In this document: in pieces, positions 53,521-62,548 of the stretch
Position numbering within the stretch: position 1 is the stretch's first letter
How the letters are laid out: the number at the start of each line of letters is the position of its first letter
Source: Treponema_B putidum
GTDB lineage: Bacteria > Spirochaetota > Spirochaetia > Treponematales > Treponemataceae
NCBI RefSeq assembly: GCF_007830595.1
Contig: NZ_VLLD01000006.1
Length of the DNA: 64,000 nt
Strand: one strand, 5' to 3'
Translations under genes and position numbers: made by a program
The notes under the pieces: generated by a model
What the model saw: only the letters and a program-made list of their open reading frames with translations
Database searches by the model: none
Told to the model about the DNA's origin: nothing

Positions 53521-54378
53521 ATGATAATTAATCACAATATGAGTGCAATGTTTGCACAGAGACAGGGAGGAGTCAACGAACTTCATCTCGCAAAAAACAT
53601 CGAAAAACTTTCCAGTGCGGAAAGAATCAACCGTGCAGGTGATGATGCTTCAGGTTTGGCAGTATCCGAAAAGATGCGAAGTCAGATCAGAGGTTTAAAC
53701 CAAGCCGGACAAAATATTCAAAACGGTGTTTCTTTTATTCAAGCAACGGAAGGTTATTTGGGTGAAACTACAGATATAGTTCAGAGATTAAGAGAGTTGG
53801 CTATACAAGCCTCTAACGGCATTTACTCCGCAGAAGACAGGATGCAGATTCAAGTTGAAGTATCACAGCTAGTTGATGAAGTAGATCGAATCGCAAGTCA
53901 TGCTCAATTTAACGGAATGAATATCCTTACCGGACGCTTTTCGCAAGATTCAGTATCTGGTCCCATGCAACTCCATGTCGGTGCAAATATGGATCAAAGA
54001 GAGAGTATTTACATAGGTACAATGACAGCCACAGCACTCGGTATTATTGGAGCTCAACAAGGCGGAGAAGACAGGATGATTTCAATGTCTTCAGTAGACG
54101 GTGCAAACATGGCATTGGGAACCCTTGATAATGCTCTTAAGCAGATTAACAAGCAGCGTGCAGACCTTGGTGCATATCAAAACAGGTTTGAAATGGCATA
54201 TAACGGTATAGCAATTGCTGCCGAAAATATGCAGGCTGCCGAATCAAGAATCCGGGATGCAGATATGGCTAAAGAAATTGTAGACTATACAAAGAACCAA
54301 ATCTTGATCCAGTCAGGAACTGCTATGTTGGCACAGGCAAATACACAGCCTCAGGCTGTTGTTAGGCTTCTTCAATAA
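53521..54378 (+). CDS. flaB: Flagellin core protein FlaB (second copy)
   Basis: A 285-residue FlaB flagellin with the same conserved ends (MIINHNMSAMFAQR; INKQRADLGAYQNR; AAESRIRDADMAKE). It differs from the first copy mainly in the middle. GGGAGG precedes the ATG. T. denticola has three FlaB filament proteins; these are two of them, and I do not assign numbers. A terminator follows 81 bp later. Confidence 0.96.
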   Translation: MIINHNMSAMFAQRQGGVNELHLAKNIEKLSSAERINRAGDDASGLAVSEKMRSQIRGLNQAGQNIQNGVSFIQATEGYLGETTDIVQRLRELAIQASNGIYSAEDRMQIQVEVSQLVDEVDRIASHAQFNGMNILTGRFSQDSVSGPMQLHVGANMDQRESIYIGTMTATALGIIGAQQGGEDRMISMSSVDGANMALGTLDNALKQINKQRADLGAYQNRFEMAYNGIAIAAENMQAAESRIRDADMAKEIVDYTKNQILIQSGTAMLAQANTQPQAVVRLLQ

Positions 54379-54458
54379 CAAAGCAGATCTTGTAAAGGCC
54401 GATGATAAAAGAGATAACCGGATGTCATCTCTTAAAATTGAAAGCCTTTAGAATTTTT

Positions 54459-54490
54459 AGGAAGAAAGAAGATGCGCCCTTCTTCTTCCT
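54459..54490 (+). terminator. Intrinsic terminator after the second flaB
   Basis: AGGAAGAA (54459-54466) pairs with TTCTTCCT (54483-54490) and the inner GAAG pairs with CTTC across a one-base bulge, followed by TTCTTTT. It separates the flagellins from flaG. Confidence 0.65.
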
Positions 54491-54578
54491 TTCTTTTACT
54501 GCTAAGAGTTGATGCTTAAACGTTATAACTATATTTAGATGTCATGGACGATGTCTATTTTAAGCCAAGGAGGTTTTT

Positions 54579-54947
54579 ATGAGTATAGAAATACACGGCA
54601 TAGGGCACCAAGCAGCATTACAAACAAGAGACACCATGGTTAACAGCTCAATGAGAGCTGCATCCGATGTAATAGTGGAAAAAGAAGCTGCTGAACAAGC
54701 TGAAAATCAAAAAGTGCTTGCTGACCCTAATGAAATCTCAAAAGCGGCTGCACAGATCCAAAAGCTATGCGATATGTGCGGCAGAAAGTTGCAGTTTAAA
54801 GTAAACAAAGATACAAACCGTATTGTTGTTAAGGTAATAGATACAAATACCGACAAAGTAATAAGGGAAATTCCATCAGAAGAAATACAGAGATTGCAAG
54901 CAAGGATACGCGAAACAGTCGGCCTTTTATTTGACGAAACCATATAA
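54579..54947 (+). CDS. flaG: FlaG-family flagellar protein
   Basis: The 122-residue protein ends with the FlaG domain: LQFKVNKDTNRIVVKVIDTNTDKVIREIPSEEIQRL near residues 65-100. FlaG affects filament length and lies next to fliD in many bacteria. AAGGAGG precedes the ATG. The N-terminal 50 residues are low-complexity and charged. Confidence 0.88.
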   Translation: MSIEIHGIGHQAALQTRDTMVNSSMRAASDVIVEKEAAEQAENQKVLADPNEISKAAAQIQKLCDMCGRKLQFKVNKDTNRIVVKVIDTNTDKVIREIPSEEIQRLQARIRETVGLLFDETI

Positions 54948-54992
54948 TTGGAGATTTTCCCGTTTTTATGAATTAAAAAAATAGGGGTTTAG

Positions 54993-56954
54993 ATGTCCGA
55001 TTTAAGTATACCGGGAGTCAACAGTACATACGAAAAGCTGGTTGAAGCTTTAATGAAAAAGGAAAGAGTTCCTCGCGACAGGGAAGCCGAAAACCTTGAG
55101 CGCCTAAAATTGCAGGATGATTCATGGCGTCAGGTTAATAAATTTTCCCTTGAAGTAAGAAATGCGGCAAGGGACCTATATTCTTTTAATAATCCCTTTG
55201 TAGAAAAAATAGCCGAATCCTCTAATGAAAGATCATTTACGGCGACAGCCTCTCGAGGCGCAAAAGATCAAAATGTAAAACTTAATGTTGTTCAAACTGC
55301 AGAAGCCGATAAATTTTTAACCAAAGAAATAAATAAAGATTTTGAAATAAAAAATGGCAAATACACATTTAAAGTAGGCGAAAAAAGTATTTCAATAAAC
55401 TGGAAGGGAGGCAAATATAAAGGTTTTATAGACCTTGTAAACTCCAGAGCAAAAGAAATTTTAAACATAAGTGAAATAAAAATAACGCCGGATACAAAAT
55501 CCATTTTATTTTCATCGAATATAACAGGTGAAAAAAACAGGCTGGAATTTGCCGATGATGCCCTTGGACTCGCCCTTGAGATGGGACTTATCAAAAAAAA
55601 CGACACATCAGCCATAAAGACTTCAGTTTCTTCAATTGAGGCAAAACCCGAATCCTCTCAAAAAATAGATTTTTCCGAAGCTGTAAGAGCCAAGGGACAA
55701 TATGTCATGGAACTTACCGTTTCAGTTAAGGAACCGGAAAAAACTTCTATACAGAAAGAAGAGGTGAGCGAAAAAATTTATGAACAAATAGGCTCAATAT
55801 CATACAGGGGAATTGTGGTGCAAAATGAACCTTCAAACGCCGGTCTTGAAAAAATGGAAACGGAACCTAAAAATAAGCCGGAACCGAAGATTGATATGAA
55901 TGTTTTAGCCTTAGAATCAACACGAGGAGTGCTTATTCCCCTGCCCCCTCTTTCGGAAAATGCCGAAACACAGACAATCACGATTCCTTTGGCTGAATAC
56001 GGGGATGTAAAAGCCCTTGCAATAAACAATAATAATACCGAAAAAGCCGTTTTTATCGAAAATATTAAAATATTTGATCCTAAGGCGGCCGGAGACTATG
56101 TACCGGTAAACCCTGTTTCGACGGCACAAGATGCGATAATCAACTTTGAAGGCATTCAAATTAAAAGAGATAAAAACGATATCGACGATTTAATCCCCGG
56201 TGTAACGCTTCATGCCCATGAAGCTTCAGAAAAACAGGAGAAACTTACCATAAAACCGGATGTAGATGCCGTCAAAAATGCCATTATTGAGCTTGTAGCA
56301 AAATATAACCGCGTTTTTGCTCAAATAAATATTTTAACACAAAATAAGCCCGAAATCATCGAAGAACTGACCTATCTTTCCGAAGCTGAAGTGGAAGATG
56401 CACAAAAAAAGTTGGGAATAATGTATGGAGACACAACATTGATGAGTTTTAAATCCAATTTAAGGCAAACAATAAACACTCCGTATAAGGCATCCGAAGA
56501 TTCAACAATATTTATGTTAGCTCAACTGGGAATTTCTACAAAATCGGATTCTTCGGGCGGCATAGACATGTCACGCCTGAGAGGTTATTTGGAAATCGAC
56601 GAAAAAAAACTTGATGAGGCCTTAAAAAATAATATGGAAGAGGTAAGGCTTTTTTTCGGTTTTGATTCTGACGGAGATATTTTAATCGATTCAGGCTTAG
56701 CCCATGCGATGTACGAATATATTAACCCATATACTCAACGAGGCGGTATTTTAGGAGTAAAAACCGATGCTTTAAAATTAAAAATGGATGCTTCACAAAA
56801 AAGAATAGAAAACTATGATAAAAAACTGGCCGAAAAAGAAGCAGCCCTTAAAAAGAAATACGGCATAATGGATGGAACATTAAAAAGTTTACAAAAACAA
56901 TCTCAAACAATGCAGAATTTTACGGATTCTCTTAAAAAAAGTAATAAGGACTAA
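54993..56954 (+). CDS. fliD: Flagellar cap / hook-associated protein FliD
   Basis: The 653-residue protein starts SDLSIPGVNSTYEKLVEALMKKERVP, the FliD N-terminal signature, and ends with a FliD C-terminal coiled region (LKSLQKQSQTMQNFTDSL) after YKASEDSTIFMLAQLGIST. The middle is divergent. It caps the flagellar filament, here within the periplasm. It lies 45 bp after flaG and 3 bp before the next gene. Confidence 0.92.
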   Translation: MSDLSIPGVNSTYEKLVEALMKKERVPRDREAENLERLKLQDDSWRQVNKFSLEVRNAARDLYSFNNPFVEKIAESSNERSFTATASRGAKDQNVKLNVVQTAEADKFLTKEINKDFEIKNGKYTFKVGEKSISINWKGGKYKGFIDLVNSRAKEILNISEIKITPDTKSILFSSNITGEKNRLEFADDALGLALEMGLIKKNDTSAIKTSVSSIEAKPESSQKIDFSEAVRAKGQYVMELTVSVKEPEKTSIQKEEVSEKIYEQIGSISYRGIVVQNEPSNAGLEKMETEPKNKPEPKIDMNVLALESTRGVLIPLPPLSENAETQTITIPLAEYGDVKALAINNNNTEKAVFIENIKIFDPKAAGDYVPVNPVSTAQDAIINFEGIQIKRDKNDIDDLIPGVTLHAHEASEKQEKLTIKPDVDAVKNAIIELVAKYNRVFAQINILTQNKPEIIEELTYLSEAEVEDAQKKLGIMYGDTTLMSFKSNLRQTINTPYKASEDSTIFMLAQLGISTKSDSSGGIDMSRLRGYLEIDEKKLDEALKNNMEEVRLFFGFDSDGDILIDSGLAHAMYEYINPYTQRGGILGVKTDALKLKMDASQKRIENYDKKLAEKEAALKKKYGIMDGTLKSLQKQSQTMQNFTDSLKKSNKD

Positions 56955-56957
56955 TAA

Positions 56958-57551
56958 ATGAATATCAAATTAAACGGACAAGAAATTGAATTAAAACCGG
57001 AAAATGAAATCACAATAGGCGATGTTCTTGGAAATATAGAAGAAGCGTGCAGGCAAAAACAAAACACAATAACGCAAGTATGTGCAAACGGCAAAGAATT
57101 GACCTTGAATGAGCTTGATGAGCTTTTTAAAAAAACTATTCAAGAGGATATACGTATTGAACTTTTTACAACAAGCGGAAATGAAATAAAAGAACTTTTA
57201 AAAGAACTTGGGCAGATATTTATAAAAAATTCCGATGAAATTGAAAATATCCCCATAAAACTTCAAACGGGTAATGATGTTGAAGTCATTAAAATAATCG
57301 AAGAGTTTTCGCTTAATTTGACAAAACTTTACAGTACGGCAAAATTGTTTGATATAACCGATATCAATGAGGATTTTCTTTTTGGAGATATGACCTTAGG
57401 CGAATATCAAAAAGAGATTGCTTCTCATTTGGATTCTATTATTCATGCAATTGAAGATACCGATACGGTAGAAATTTCTGATATTGCAGAATATGAATTG
57501 GCACCGCTTGTAAAAAAGTTGGGAAATGGATTATTATCAATAAAAGCATAA
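56958..57551 (+). CDS. Conserved hypothetical protein after fliD
   Basis: The 197-residue acidic, helical protein (MNIKLNGQEIELKPENEITIGDVLGNIEEACRQ) has no signal or TM segment. It is only 3 bp after fliD, so it is surely co-translated. The first 70 residues look like a small beta-grasp-type start. It may be a flagellar chaperone (FliS-like place in the operon), but no FliS motif is seen. Confidence 0.7.
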   Translation: MNIKLNGQEIELKPENEITIGDVLGNIEEACRQKQNTITQVCANGKELTLNELDELFKKTIQEDIRIELFTTSGNEIKELLKELGQIFIKNSDEIENIPIKLQTGNDVEVIKIIEEFSLNLTKLYSTAKLFDITDINEDFLFGDMTLGEYQKEIASHLDSIIHAIEDTDTVEISDIAEYELAPLVKKLGNGLLSIKA

Positions 57552-57565
57552 CCGGAGAATAAAAA

Positions 57566-57826
57566 ATGATTGTTTCTGAAATAAAAAATATCGAAAAAGA
57601 AGATACTCACATATATTACCGCCAAAAATATGTCGGAACGGCAATATATGCAATATTGGGCAAAGAACAAACAGGTAAAGTTGAATTTTTTGTAGAACAT
57701 AAACCTACCGGTGAAACGGAAATACAAGTACGAATGATAGATAAGATAGACTATCCTATCTTACAGATAATAATGGAATTAAAAGCTTGTGTACGCCGTT
57801 TAATTGAAACAAGGAAATTACCGTAA
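57566..57826 (+). CDS. Small hypothetical protein between the flagellar and tsa genes
   Basis: The 86-residue protein (MIVSEIKNIEKEDTHIYYRQKY) has one beta-rich half and one helical half. CGGAG precedes the ATG. It is 14 bp after the previous gene, and its TAA is 1 bp before the tsaE ATG. I do not recognise it. Confidence 0.7.
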   Translation: MIVSEIKNIEKEDTHIYYRQKYVGTAIYAILGKEQTGKVEFFVEHKPTGETEIQVRMIDKIDYPILQIIMELKACVRRLIETRKLP

Positions 57827-57827
57827 T

Positions 57828-58259
57828 ATGGAATTTATAGTAAAGACCGAAGAAGATACTATCAGTTTAGGAAAAAAAATAGGAAAAAAATTAAAACAAG
57901 GAGATGTAATAACTCTTGACGGTTCTTTAGCGGCCGGCAAAACTTATTTAACAAAGGGGATAGCACAAGGCTTGGATATTGAAGAAGATATTACAAGCCC
58001 TACTTTTACCCTAATATCCGAATACTCAGGCCGTCTGCATCTATATCATATGGATGTATATAGGCTTGAAGGAGTTGAAGATTTTTTAGACTTAGGTGCC
58101 GAAGAAATGTTATATGGTGAAGGAGTTTGTGTTATAGAATGGGGTGAAAAAGTAAAGCAGGCTTTACCTGCAAATACTATTCATATTAAAATAGCAGTAA
58201 ATGAAGATAATTCCAGAAAAATTATCATCAATAACAAAGAGTTTTGTGAGGCTTTATGA
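57828..58259 (+). CDS. tsaE: tRNA t6A synthesis ATPase TsaE
   Basis: I start at the ATG at 57828 (MEFIVKTEEDTIS), giving 143 residues; the frame upstream to a TTG at 57804 overlaps the previous gene. Walker A GSLAAGKTYLTKGIAQGL near residue 33 and SPTFTLISEY near 62 define TsaE. It drives the TsaBDE complex that makes t6A37 in tRNAs reading ANN codons. Its stop overlaps tsaB. Confidence 0.93.
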   Translation: MEFIVKTEEDTISLGKKIGKKLKQGDVITLDGSLAAGKTYLTKGIAQGLDIEEDITSPTFTLISEYSGRLHLYHMDVYRLEGVEDFLDLGAEEMLYGEGVCVIEWGEKVKQALPANTIHIKIAVNEDNSRKIIINNKEFCEAL

Positions 58260-58921
58260 ACATACTTTGCATTGATACAAGTTTTTCCTCTATTGCAATA
58301 ACGGCGCAAGGAAATGCCGGTACATTTACCTCTGTTTTTACACCGGCTAAAGCCAGACATTCTGCTATCCTTATTCCTGCAATAGAAGCTGCCGTAAAAC
58401 AGGCAGGATTTGACGTAAAAGAAACCGATGTCTTAATATGCCCTCAAGGACCGGGAGGCTTTACAGGTCTAAGACTCGCCTACTCCACTGCAAAAGCGAT
58501 TCAGCTAAAAACCAATGCTCAGTTTTTTTGTGTTCCTATTTTGGAAGCTCTATGCTATAAATACGGCGATACAGCCCAATTTTTATCCATCATTGATGCA
58601 AAAAGAGACTGTTTTTATGCTCAAGCATTTGAAAACAAAAAGGCCATCTCGAAAGCCCTTGATATAAGGGCGGAAGAGGCACTTAAGTTAATTGACAAAA
58701 ATAAAAAAACTATTATTTGCGGTTTTGGAACCGCAAAATTTAAAAAAGATATATCTTTATCTATTAACCCTGATAATTTTACATTTATAGAAGCAGCCGT
58801 TGAGAACTCTTCTAAACTATTGTTTGATTGTTTTATAGCAGACCAAAATTGTTTAAAAGTTGAAGATCACGAAGGCCCTATATACATAAGAAAGAGCGAT
58901 GCAGAATATTTAAGCTGTTGA
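58256..58921 (+). CDS. tsaB: tRNA t6A synthesis protein TsaB
   Basis: The 221-residue protein matches TsaB (YeaZ): start MNILCIDTSFSSIAI, and the GPGGFTGLRLAYSTAKAIQ segment near residue 66 is the family hallmark. It partners TsaD and TsaE. It begins inside the tsaE stop (4-bp overlap). The pairing tsaE-tsaB is common; tsaD is elsewhere. Confidence 0.94.
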   Translation: MNILCIDTSFSSIAITAQGNAGTFTSVFTPAKARHSAILIPAIEAAVKQAGFDVKETDVLICPQGPGGFTGLRLAYSTAKAIQLKTNAQFFCVPILEALCYKYGDTAQFLSIIDAKRDCFYAQAFENKKAISKALDIRAEEALKLIDKNKKTIICGFGTAKFKKDISLSINPDNFTFIEAAVENSSKLLFDCFIADQNCLKVEDHEGPIYIRKSDAEYLSC

Positions 58922-58940
58922 AATAAAAGGAATTAAACCT

Positions 58941-60125
58941 ATGAAAAAAAGTAAAAAGAAAAAAAATCGTAATAAGCCTGAAATCGGTCTTAATGAAAAA
59001 GACGTGCTTACCCTTGATGATTTGGAAATGCTTGATGAGGTAGAAGATAATTTAGAGGAGCTATGTGATGATATTTATCAAAAAGACAGCGATCCGGACG
59101 GCTTGCTTCATCCTATAGACCTTAACAATAAAGAAATAAAAACTGAAACTTTAAAAACAGCAGTTGACTTACTTGCAACGCCGACAGTCTGTTCTATGCT
59201 GTTAGATAAAAATTTTTTTATACTATACATAAGTGATGCAGTAAAACATCTTTTCGACGGTTATCATAATATCGAGCAAAAACCGTTTTTTAATATATTC
59301 GGCAGTACTCTTGAAAAATTTACCCTCGATGACCTTTTAGCAAAATTAAGAAGTCCTAAAAGAGGCTATTCATGGTCAGGAGTTTTAAAACACAAAACAC
59401 GCTACCGAAAAACAATGTATACAAAAACAAATATATTTCCATTATTTGACAACAATGAACTCAACGGTTATTGGGTTATGTTTGAAGACATAAGCAATTC
59501 TTATTTAAGTCAGTATAAGGGTATGATGGAAAGTCTATTAAATGCCTCAAAGCTAAAGGATAATGATACGGGTTTTCATAATGAAAGACTTAATTATTAC
59601 TCAAAAGCTCTGGCTGAAGCTCTGTTTAAGGAGAATTTGTTCCCTCAAATAGACGCAGATTTTATAGATAATATTTCATCTCTTGCCTCTATCCATGACA
59701 TAGGAAAAATCGGAACGCCCGATTATATTTTGCAAAAAAAAGGTTCTCTTAACGATGTGGAATGGTCAATTATGCGAGAACATACCATTAACGGGACTCT
59801 AATTCTTGCAAACTATCCTATTCCTATGGCAAAGGAAATTACATTAAGCCATCATGAACGCTGGGATGGTCAAGGCTATCCTTACAAACTTGCAGGCGAG
59901 ATGATACCTCTATCAGCACGTATAGTAGCCATAGCTGATGTATATGATGCTCTTCGAATGAAAAGGTCGTATAAAGAAGAAATGCCGCATGACGCTACTG
60001 TTGAACATATTATAAATGGAGCCGGTGCCTATTTTGACCCTACTATAATTGAAGTATTCAAAACCATAGATAAAGAATTTTGTTATATATGGGATCAAAA
60101 TAATGACCAAAATCAAGCGAAATAA
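58941..60125 (+). CDS. PAS-like plus HD-GYP phosphodiesterase
   Basis: The 394-residue protein begins with a very basic 15-residue segment, then an acidic part, a PAS-like domain (about 70-180) and a C-terminal HD-GYP domain (about 205-380). The domain shows HNERLNYYSKAL, SIHDIGKIGTPDYIL (HD), HHERWDGQGYP (GYP) and IAIADVYDALRMKRSYK. HD-GYP enzymes hydrolyse c-di-GMP; the key HD and GYP residues are all present, so it is probably active. It may adjust motility in response to a signal on the PAS domain. Confidence 0.88.
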   Translation: MKKSKKKKNRNKPEIGLNEKDVLTLDDLEMLDEVEDNLEELCDDIYQKDSDPDGLLHPIDLNNKEIKTETLKTAVDLLATPTVCSMLLDKNFFILYISDAVKHLFDGYHNIEQKPFFNIFGSTLEKFTLDDLLAKLRSPKRGYSWSGVLKHKTRYRKTMYTKTNIFPLFDNNELNGYWVMFEDISNSYLSQYKGMMESLLNASKLKDNDTGFHNERLNYYSKALAEALFKENLFPQIDADFIDNISSLASIHDIGKIGTPDYILQKKGSLNDVEWSIMREHTINGTLILANYPIPMAKEITLSHHERWDGQGYPYKLAGEMIPLSARIVAIADVYDALRMKRSYKEEMPHDATVEHIINGAGAYFDPTIIEVFKTIDKEFCYIWDQNNDQNQAK

Positions 60126-60128
60126 ATT

Positions 60129-61304
60129 TTAAAATAACGTATCAATTTCTTGAAATAGTTCCTGCAAAAATAAATTTAGATAAAGAAAGCCTTTTTCAGT
60201 TAAAAAAAAACTTTTTTCCGTTAAAACAGCATCGCCCTTATCCATCCATTTTTGAATTGTTTTTTTTGCAAATGATGTAATATCTTTTCCGAATCTTGAT
60301 TTAAAAAAAACTCTATCCATACCCTCAGTCAGCCTTAATCCCATCATAAATGATTCTTCAATAAATTCTTTTTCGCTTATAGTTTCATAATCATAAACAT
60401 CCTCCCTATTTTTTAGGGCCATCCATTTGTTTATGTTTTTAATGACGGAAAATCGTAACGCATATGCATGTGCAGGCACTGTATGAAGAGCTTTTTTTTC
60501 AAAAAAAAGAGAACCGAATGCTCCTGGACCGACTCCTATATAATCTTTAAGCTTCCAATATTTCTCATTATGTATGCTTTTGTATGAATTTTTGTATGAA
60601 AAATTAGACACCTCATACTTATTGTAGCTATTTTTCTCCAAGATGTCCTTACCATAACTCCATAACTCGGCTATTTCATCATCTTTTTCTGCTGATAATT
60701 TTGTGTTTGAACATAGGGCATATAGAGAAAAATGCTCTGGCTTAAAATTTAATAAAGTTTGAATATCATCCTTTAAAATACCTAAAGTCTGTTTATTTAG
60801 GCCCGCGATTAGATCACAGGAAAGGATTAAACCTTTTTGACTGCGTAAAAGCTCAATGGCCGAAAGACTCATTTTTCTATCTCCCCTCCTCTTACAGGCC
60901 ATTAAAACCTCATCCGATAAAGATTGAATCCCTACCGAAAATCTGTTAATTCCGCCTTGAACTGCGGCAGATAAAAATTCTTTAGTTAAGTCTTCCGGAT
61001 TAATTTCGACAGTAAATTCTTTAGGGGGATTTTTTTGACCATTAAGTATTTGTGATGAAAGGTAATAAATATCGTCAGGGGATAAAAGCGATGGGGTACC
61101 TCCGCCTATGTAAACAGTGTCCCATTCGGCTATGCAGTGTTTATCGGCTTGAATTTTTATGTCTTCGGCCAATCTTAAAACAAACGGACTTAAACAGCCT
61201 GATAAAATATCTTTAAATTGAGCTGTCCGAACTGAGAAAAAATCGCAATAACTGCATTTTTGGAGACAAAAAGGAACATGGATATAAAGACCGGCTTTTC
61301 GCAT
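60129..61304 (-). CDS. hemW: HemW-like radical SAM protein
   Basis: The 391-residue protein starts MRKAGLYIHVPFCLQKCSYCDFFSV, with the CxxxCxxC radical-SAM cluster motif and the YCDF typical of HemW/HemN, and GGGTPSLL near residue 78. HemW is a heme chaperone, not an oxygen-independent coproporphyrinogen oxidase as older annotations say. I see no other heme genes nearby. Its ATG overlaps the upstream stop (TGATG), so it is coupled to the signal-peptidase-like gene. Confidence 0.88.
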   Translation of the reverse strand: MRKAGLYIHVPFCLQKCSYCDFFSVRTAQFKDILSGCLSPFVLRLAEDIKIQADKHCIAEWDTVYIGGGTPSLLSPDDIYYLSSQILNGQKNPPKEFTVEINPEDLTKEFLSAAVQGGINRFSVGIQSLSDEVLMACKRRGDRKMSLSAIELLRSQKGLILSCDLIAGLNKQTLGILKDDIQTLLNFKPEHFSLYALCSNTKLSAEKDDEIAELWSYGKDILEKNSYNKYEVSNFSYKNSYKSIHNEKYWKLKDYIGVGPGAFGSLFFEKKALHTVPAHAYALRFSVIKNINKWMALKNREDVYDYETISEKEFIEESFMMGLRLTEGMDRVFFKSRFGKDITSFAKKTIQKWMDKGDAVLTEKSFFLTEKGFLYLNLFLQELFQEIDTLF

Positions 61305-62044
61305 CAATAGGACTTAAATTCTTTTAGCGGCCAATATTTTAAAATAATCTTACCGCTTATTTTTTTATCGGCTGATATAGCGCCCCAAAGACGAGAATCA
61401 TCAGTGAATATTCTATTATCACATAATACAAAATATTCATCTTCTTTTAAAAGTGTTTTAGGATATGAGCCCGAAAAAGGCAGAGAAGAATCCCAGTGAC
61501 GAGGAAGGTCCTTAATCTCAATATCATAATTTTTTTGGGCTAACTCAAATTCAGTTAAAAAATGCTCGGAATCCTTTGTCTTTATGTGTAAAACAAAATT
61601 TTCCATGTATACGGTATCTCCGGGTAAACCTATAATCCTTCTAATGGAGTAAAAATCAGAGTTTTGCAGATCAAAAGGTTGAAACAGCTGGAATGTAAAA
61701 AATCCCACAACTGCGTTTACCGATCTTTTAAAAAAGGGAGACTTTTCCGAAGCAGAGTCTTTTATAAGAACCAAATCTCCTCTTTTTGCAGAAAAAGAAG
61801 GATTGTAAATAGGCGTTCCTAAAATCATATCACCTGATGAAATTGCAGGATACATTGCGTCTGTTTTTAGCCTATAAGTTTTTAACAAATAAGATGTAAA
61901 AAGAGTGTATACAAAAAAAACAAAAACTACCAAAAAAATAATAAACAAAACCTTGTTACGGTATTCCCTCTTTGCCGTATATGAAAAATTCCGATATTTC
62001 GCAGTCATCATTAATCCTCGCTGAATAATATCATTTTCTGACAT
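61304..62044 (-). CDS. Signal peptidase I-like protein lacking the catalytic Ser-Lys dyad
   Basis: The product is 246 residues from an ATG at 62044; the frame runs to a TTG at 62053, and an ATG at 62011 with GAGG upstream is another option. A TM anchor (about residues 31-52 here) precedes an S26 signal-peptidase fold. In numbering from the 62053 frame, the usual SM of the nucleophile motif is A67-M68 (TDAMYPA). The general-base Lys of the KR motif is R138 (SIRRIIGLPGD). Box E is kept as CDNRIFTDDSRLWG. So the fold looks intact and the catalytic residues absent. It shares an operon with hemW. Confidence 0.8.
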   Translation of the reverse strand: MSENDIIQRGLMMTAKYRNFSYTAKREYRNKVLFIIFLVVFVFFVYTLFTSYLLKTYRLKTDAMYPAISSGDMILGTPIYNPSFSAKRGDLVLIKDSASEKSPFFKRSVNAVVGFFTFQLFQPFDLQNSDFYSIRRIIGLPGDTVYMENFVLHIKTKDSEHFLTEFELAQKNYDIEIKDLPRHWDSSLPFSGSYPKTLLKEDEYFVLCDNRIFTDDSRLWGAISADKKISGKIILKYWPLKEFKSY

Positions 62045-62046
62045 CG

Positions 62047-62075
62047 TTGACAAGTATTTAATCTATGAATATAAT
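62047..62075 (+). promoter_or_regulatory. Consensus sigma-70 promoter giving a leaderless smpB mRNA
   Basis: TTGACA (62047-62052) and TATAAT (62070-62075) are exact consensus boxes 17 bp apart. Only 8 nt separate the -10 from the ATG at 62084. No Shine-Dalgarno exists. The -35 lies beside the start of the divergent signal-peptidase-like gene. Confidence 0.8.
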
Positions 62076-62083
62076 GTATATTT

Positions 62084-62548
62084 ATGGAGAAAACACCTAT
62101 AAAAATTATAGCAAGAAATAAAAAAGCCTTTTTTAATTATACTGTTGAAGAAAAGATAGAATGCGGTCTTGTTCTTAAAGGGACAGAGGTAAAATCCGTG
62201 AGGGAAGGCAAAATATCTTTTCCCGATGCCTTTGCCGAAATTAAAGATAACGAAGTATGGGTAAAAAATTTTCATATTTCGGAATATGTTTATTCTTCAA
62301 TTTTTAATCATAATCCTGAGAGGCCTAAAAAACTTCTTTTAAAAAAAGAAGAAATAAAACGGTTAAAGCGCAAAGTTGAAGAAAAAGGCTATACCCTAAT
62401 CCCCTTGGAATTCTATTTTAAAAACGGTATCGTTAAGGTACTCTTAGGTGTTTGTAAGGGGAAAAAGACCTTTGATAAACGTGCAGACATAAAAGAAAGA
62501 GATATTAAAAAGGATATGCAAAGGGAACTAAAAATAAGGAGTAAATAA
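62084..62548 (+). CDS. smpB: SsrA-binding protein SmpB
   Basis: The 154-residue protein matches SmpB, which carries tmRNA to stalled ribosomes. Markers are IARNKKAFFNYTVEEKIECGLVLKGTEVKSVREGK near the start, HISEY near residue 64, and the basic C-terminal tail KKTFDKRADIKERD. It starts right at the first in-frame ATG; SmpB proteins begin this way. Its stop and the next ATG share a base. Confidence 0.95.
   Translation: MEKTPIKIIARNKKAFFNYTVEEKIECGLVLKGTEVKSVREGKISFPDAFAEIKDNEVWVKNFHISEYVYSSIFNHNPERPKKLLLKKEEIKRLKRKVEEKGYTLIPLEFYFKNGIVKVLLGVCKGKKTFDKRADIKERDIKKDMQRELKIRSK

Noticed and set aside
54379..54405. FliA-like sequence CAAA-N15-GCCGATGA as a flaG promoter
   Set aside because: The match is partial, and an intrinsic terminator (54459-54490) lies between it and flaG.
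60129..61304. Annotation as oxygen-independent coproporphyrinogen III oxidase
   Set aside because: The sequence fits HemW, a heme chaperone, and no heme genes are nearby.
61304..62053. Annotation as an active signal peptidase I
   Set aside because: The catalytic Ser and Lys are replaced by Ala and Arg.
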